IMG/VR virus record: IMGVR_UViG_3300009130_000154
Coordinates: 1 to 22,305 of that record
From: a virus
DNA: 22,305 nucleotides
Reading direction: 5' to 3' (one strand)
Shown here in pieces: positions 20,995-22,305 of the stretch. The first letter of the stretch is position 1. Every line of letters begins with the position of its first letter. The position numbers were made by a program, and so were the translations under genes. Below the pieces are notes generated by a model. The model saw nothing but the letters and a program-made list of their open reading frames with translations, ran no database searches and was not told the origin of the DNA.

Positions 20995-21327
20995 ATGAGT
21001 TCAAAACGACGAGACAAAAATCGAGACCTGAAGCAGCGACAAGCCCTCTGGGATCACTACGGTGACCGGGTGGTCAGGTCGGGCGGCCTGAAGCCCAAGC
21101 ACGAGTATTCGAGATTTCACTGCTTCGACTGTGGAAACCACTTTTTCCAGAAGACCGCCAGCTTGGTGGACCGTGGATGCAGCACTCGATGCAAGTGCCC
21201 GCCCCACAATTCCAAGCGATTCGCAAACGGGCAGCACCCAAAATCTCACGGGCACACGTGCCTGCCGGAATGGGAGCAGTGGGACCTCGAAAAGCCAGAT
21301 CGGCCAACCTGCCGACCGGAAGAATAA
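20995..21327 (+). CDS. Small zinc-binding protein, possible transcription regulator
   Basis: This 110-residue protein has a basic N-terminus (SSKRRDKNRDLKQRQ) followed by a metal-binding pattern: HCFDCGNHF, then 15 residues after the second Cys the cluster C-STR-C-K-C with a nearby His. This is C-x2-C-x15-C-x3-C-x-C. The C-terminus is Pro/Glu-rich and has another Cys. The combination of basic arm and compact zinc site suggests DNA or RNA binding. Small zinc proteins such as Ogr/Delta activate late promoters in P2-like phages; this one is not recognisably of that family, so the role is a guess. The ribosome site is weak (GAGAC). Confidence 0.68.
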   Translation: MSSKRRDKNRDLKQRQALWDHYGDRVVRSGGLKPKHEYSRFHCFDCGNHFFQKTASLVDRGCSTRCKCPPHNSKRFANGQHPKSHGHTCLPEWEQWDLEKPDRPTCRPEE

Positions 21328-21340
21328 ATTTTAGGCCCAT

Positions 21341-21448
21341 GAAGGCCCCTAGCAGCCACGCTAAGGGCCTTCGAGGGGGTACCCTGTATGATCGGTCAAG
21401 TTTGGCTCCGAGGCTCTTAGGGAGCCGCACAGGAGCTGAGAGGTTTTT
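21341..21448 (+). terminator. Hairpin region ending the primase operon, with alternative stems
   Basis: GAAGGCCCCTAG (21341-21352) pairs with CTAAGGGCCTTC (21361-21372) with one mismatch. Further on, GGCTCC (21404-21409) pairs with GGAGCC (21421-21426). A competing stem CTCTTAG (21414-21420) with CTGAGAG (21436-21442) is followed at once by five T (21444-21448). The second stem plus T run is the best terminator candidate; the stretch between 21327 and 21475 holds no gene that I can see. Confidence 0.5.
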
Positions 21449-21475
21449 CAGAAAGTTTCTGGAATTTTATCAACT

Positions 21476-21516
21476 TTGCGTTTGACATCGACGATACAAC
21501 CTGTACAATGGAGGCA
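21476..21516 (+). promoter_or_regulatory. Early promoter, right copy
   Basis: TTGACA (21482-21487), 16 bases and TACAAT (21504-21509) make a strong promoter. It matches the minus-strand early promoter at 1243-1285, including bases outside the two boxes. Transcription would start near 21516, over 200 bases before the first ORF. Confidence 0.8.
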
Positions 21517-21700
21517 CACAAGCGAAGTTCGACCTGATCGCCATAGTCGTGGTTGTCGGACGCTACTTCCGAGAAGATTACTAAGTTGCTGACGTGGACG
21601 CACGTAGCAGAACCTAGTTTGGTCCTTTAGCGGGGATTGAATCTCGGAAGCTGGCAAGGCTGAGGTGACGAGCAGCCCGATCAGGTCGGATTTCTTAGTG
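21516..21700 (+). ncRNA. Candidate structured RNA (leader or independent small RNA)
   Basis: Four helices nest without conflict. P1 is 21525-21540 with 21678-21693 (16 pairs, two of them G-T). P2 is CTTCCGAG 21566-21573 with CTCGGAAG 21643-21650 (8 perfect pairs). P3 is a hairpin 21586-21610 (TTGCT-ACGT with ACGT-AGCAG, one bulged G). P4 is GGCTG 21658-21662 with CAGCC 21673-21677, directly abutting P1. No ORF with a ribosome site lies here. It begins at the early promoter and ends about 40 bases before the ATG at 21734. It is not a tRNA and matches no RNA family that I recognise. Confidence 0.6.
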
Positions 21701-21733
21701 GTGCAAATTTTCACATTAACGATAGGAGCAAAC

Positions 21734-22009
21734 ATGCACGTTCAGGTGACCCTGAGATACAGAAGTGACAGAGTGAAGAAATATTTAAGTACCTACTTGA
21801 CAGCTATCGACGTGGCCGATTATGGTTACCACGGTGCGGCTGTCAGGGCAACCGGATTGTTCCCTGATGAGATCAAAGAAGTTAAAAGCACGTTCGGAGA
21901 GAGTTTATACTCCGAAGTTGCGTGGTACCGTGTTTGCCGACTCGAGGACAAAGCGTGTCAGGACTCGGCAGCAGAAGAAACAGAGTTTACGCAAGGATTG
22001 GGACTATGA
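21734..22009 (+). CDS. Unknown early-type protein after the structured RNA
   Basis: This 91-residue protein starts MHVQVTLRYRSDRVKKYL, with AGGAG 5 bases before the ATG. It has an N-terminal strand and a basic helix, then a middle with several Tyr and Val, and an acidic end (DSAAEETEFTQGLGL). No family is recognised. It is the first ORF downstream of the right early promoter, so it is likely expressed early. The upstream in-frame ATG at 21665 lies inside the structured RNA without a ribosome site. Confidence 0.7.
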   Translation: MHVQVTLRYRSDRVKKYLSTYLTAIDVADYGYHGAAVRATGLFPDEIKEVKSTFGESLYSEVAWYRVCRLEDKACQDSAAEETEFTQGLGL

Positions 22010-22098
22010 AAAAAGAAACTAGCCCTTTGACATGCTTGGGCACAGCAGCTATACTGTGTGCAGCGTTCTTGATTGGTTGTCTTGTTTTTGGAGTTTAA
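22006..22098 (+). CDS. 30-residue predicted membrane micro-protein
   Basis: The ORF starts MKKETSPLTC and continues into a hydrophobic segment (LGTAAILCAAFLIGCLVFGV) that would span the membrane once with the basic N-terminus inside. It overlaps the previous stop by ATGA, so translation can be coupled. A good sigma-70 promoter lies inside it (22027-22055), so part of this DNA also serves as promoter. It may instead be a chance ORF; three Cys within the membrane segment are unusual. Confidence 0.45.
   Translation: MKKETSPLTCLGTAAILCAAFLIGCLVFGV
22027..22055 (+). promoter_or_regulatory. Sigma-70 promoter inside the micro-protein ORF
   Basis: TTGACA (22027-22032), 17 bases and TATACT (22050-22055) give five of six matches in the -10 box and a perfect -35. 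Transcription would begin near 22062 and serve the genes from 22100 on. Confidence 0.7.
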
Positions 22099-22099
22099 C

Positions 22100-22222
22100 A
22101 TGAGTCATTATGACTACTTCGTGATTGTTGTCGGTGTCGTCAGTGGCAGCATACTTGGGGCAGTTGCCCTGTTTGACCTTATTGAGGACTTGAAAGATGG
22201 GAAAAAGGGAGGTAAGCGATAA
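22100..22222 (+). CDS. 40-residue predicted membrane protein
   Basis: The ORF starts MSHYDYFVIVVGVVSGSILG and is followed by AVALFDLIEDLKDGKKGGKR. One hydrophobic span (about residues 6-25) is followed by an amphipathic, finally basic tail, so the C-terminus should stay in the cytoplasm. GGAG lies 6 bases before the ATG. Small single-span proteins like this can be membrane effectors or lysis helpers in phages, but position outside the late operon argues against a holin. Function is unknown. Confidence 0.65.
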   Translation: MSHYDYFVIVVGVVSGSILGAVALFDLIEDLKDGKKGGKR

Positions 22223-22305
22223 TGAGTGACACAGAAGGAGCAACGGAATATATCCTCGAATTGCAGAAGGAAATCAAGCGGCTCCGTAAGCTGCTCAAGA
22301 AGTCC
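22222..22305 (+). CDS. Start of a small unknown protein (runs off the window)
   Basis: The first 28 codons read MSDTEGATEYILELQKEIKR followed by LRKLLKKS. The ATG shares a base with the preceding stop (TAATG) and a GGGAGG site lies 9 bases upstream. The visible part is a probable basic helix or coiled coil with Leu at heptad spacing. The rest lies outside the window. Confidence 0.6.
   Translation, partial: MSDTEGATEYILELQKEIKRLRKLLKKS

Noticed and set aside
21632-21650. T-arm-like GGGGATTGAATCTC in the structured RNA
   Set aside because: It lacks the invariant closing pair of a T arm and no cloverleaf fits on either strand, so I do not call a tRNA or tmRNA.
1-22305. CRISPR array, insertion sequence, integrase or attachment site
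   Set aside because: No regularly spaced direct repeats, transposase or recombinase motifs, or tRNA-end duplications were seen.

Overview
The window is part of the genome of a tailed double-stranded DNA phage with an HK97-type capsid and, from its gene order and long tape measure protein, a siphovirus-like long tail. No integrase, repressor or other lysogeny gene is visible, so lifestyle cannot be judged. The host cannot be named from sequence. The cysteine-rich GCC-repeat structural protein is reminiscent of proteins seen in marine planctomycetes and their phages, but that is a weak guess. Promoters look like ordinary sigma-70 sites and most genes have AGGA/GGAG ribosome sites, so a bacterial host is certain.

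Layout. (1) 1-1285, minus strand: small early-type genes of unknown function, each with its own sigma-70-like promoter; two of them are paralogues. (2) 1357-2588, plus strand: a promoter overlapping a 16-bp inverted repeat, then a RusA-like Holliday junction resolvase and a calcineurin-like metallophosphoesterase. (3) 2607-2663: a large hairpin between convergent transcription units. (4) 2673-18691, minus strand, read right to left: the complete late operon in canonical order. It runs terminase small subunit, terminase large subunit, portal, ClpP-like prohead protease, major capsid protein, a small head protein, head-tail connector, tRNA(CAT), head closure protein, HK97 gp10-like neck protein, tail terminator, tail tube, a small protein, tail assembly chaperones joined by a -1 frameshift, tape measure protein, then three or four distal tail or host-binding proteins. 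(5) 18730-21327, plus strand: a promoter, a 14-codon leader ORF translationally coupled to a primase-polymerase/AAA ATPase, and a zinc-binding small protein. (6) 21328-21733: a gene-free stretch with terminator-like hairpins, an early promoter and a strongly folded RNA. (7) 21734-22305, plus strand: small genes including two micro membrane proteins.

Regulation. Two early promoters at opposite sides (minus 1251-1278 and plus 21482-21509) are near copies of each other including flanking bases. Two late promoters (before the terminase small subunit and before the capsid) share a TTTTTGAGTAGYTATAAT block and lack a normal -35 box, so a phage-encoded activator is plausible; the zinc-binding protein at 20995 is a candidate. 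An inverted repeat with a TTGTCTTCC / GGAAGACAA core occurs twice, at 1380-1436 and 20911-20949, next to replication-type genes. The most unusual element is the RNA-like structure at about 21516-21700: a 16-bp closing stem, an internal perfect 8-bp stem and two hairpins directly downstream of an early promoter.

Limits: all product names rest on motif and gene-order recognition by eye; no database search or folding program was run.
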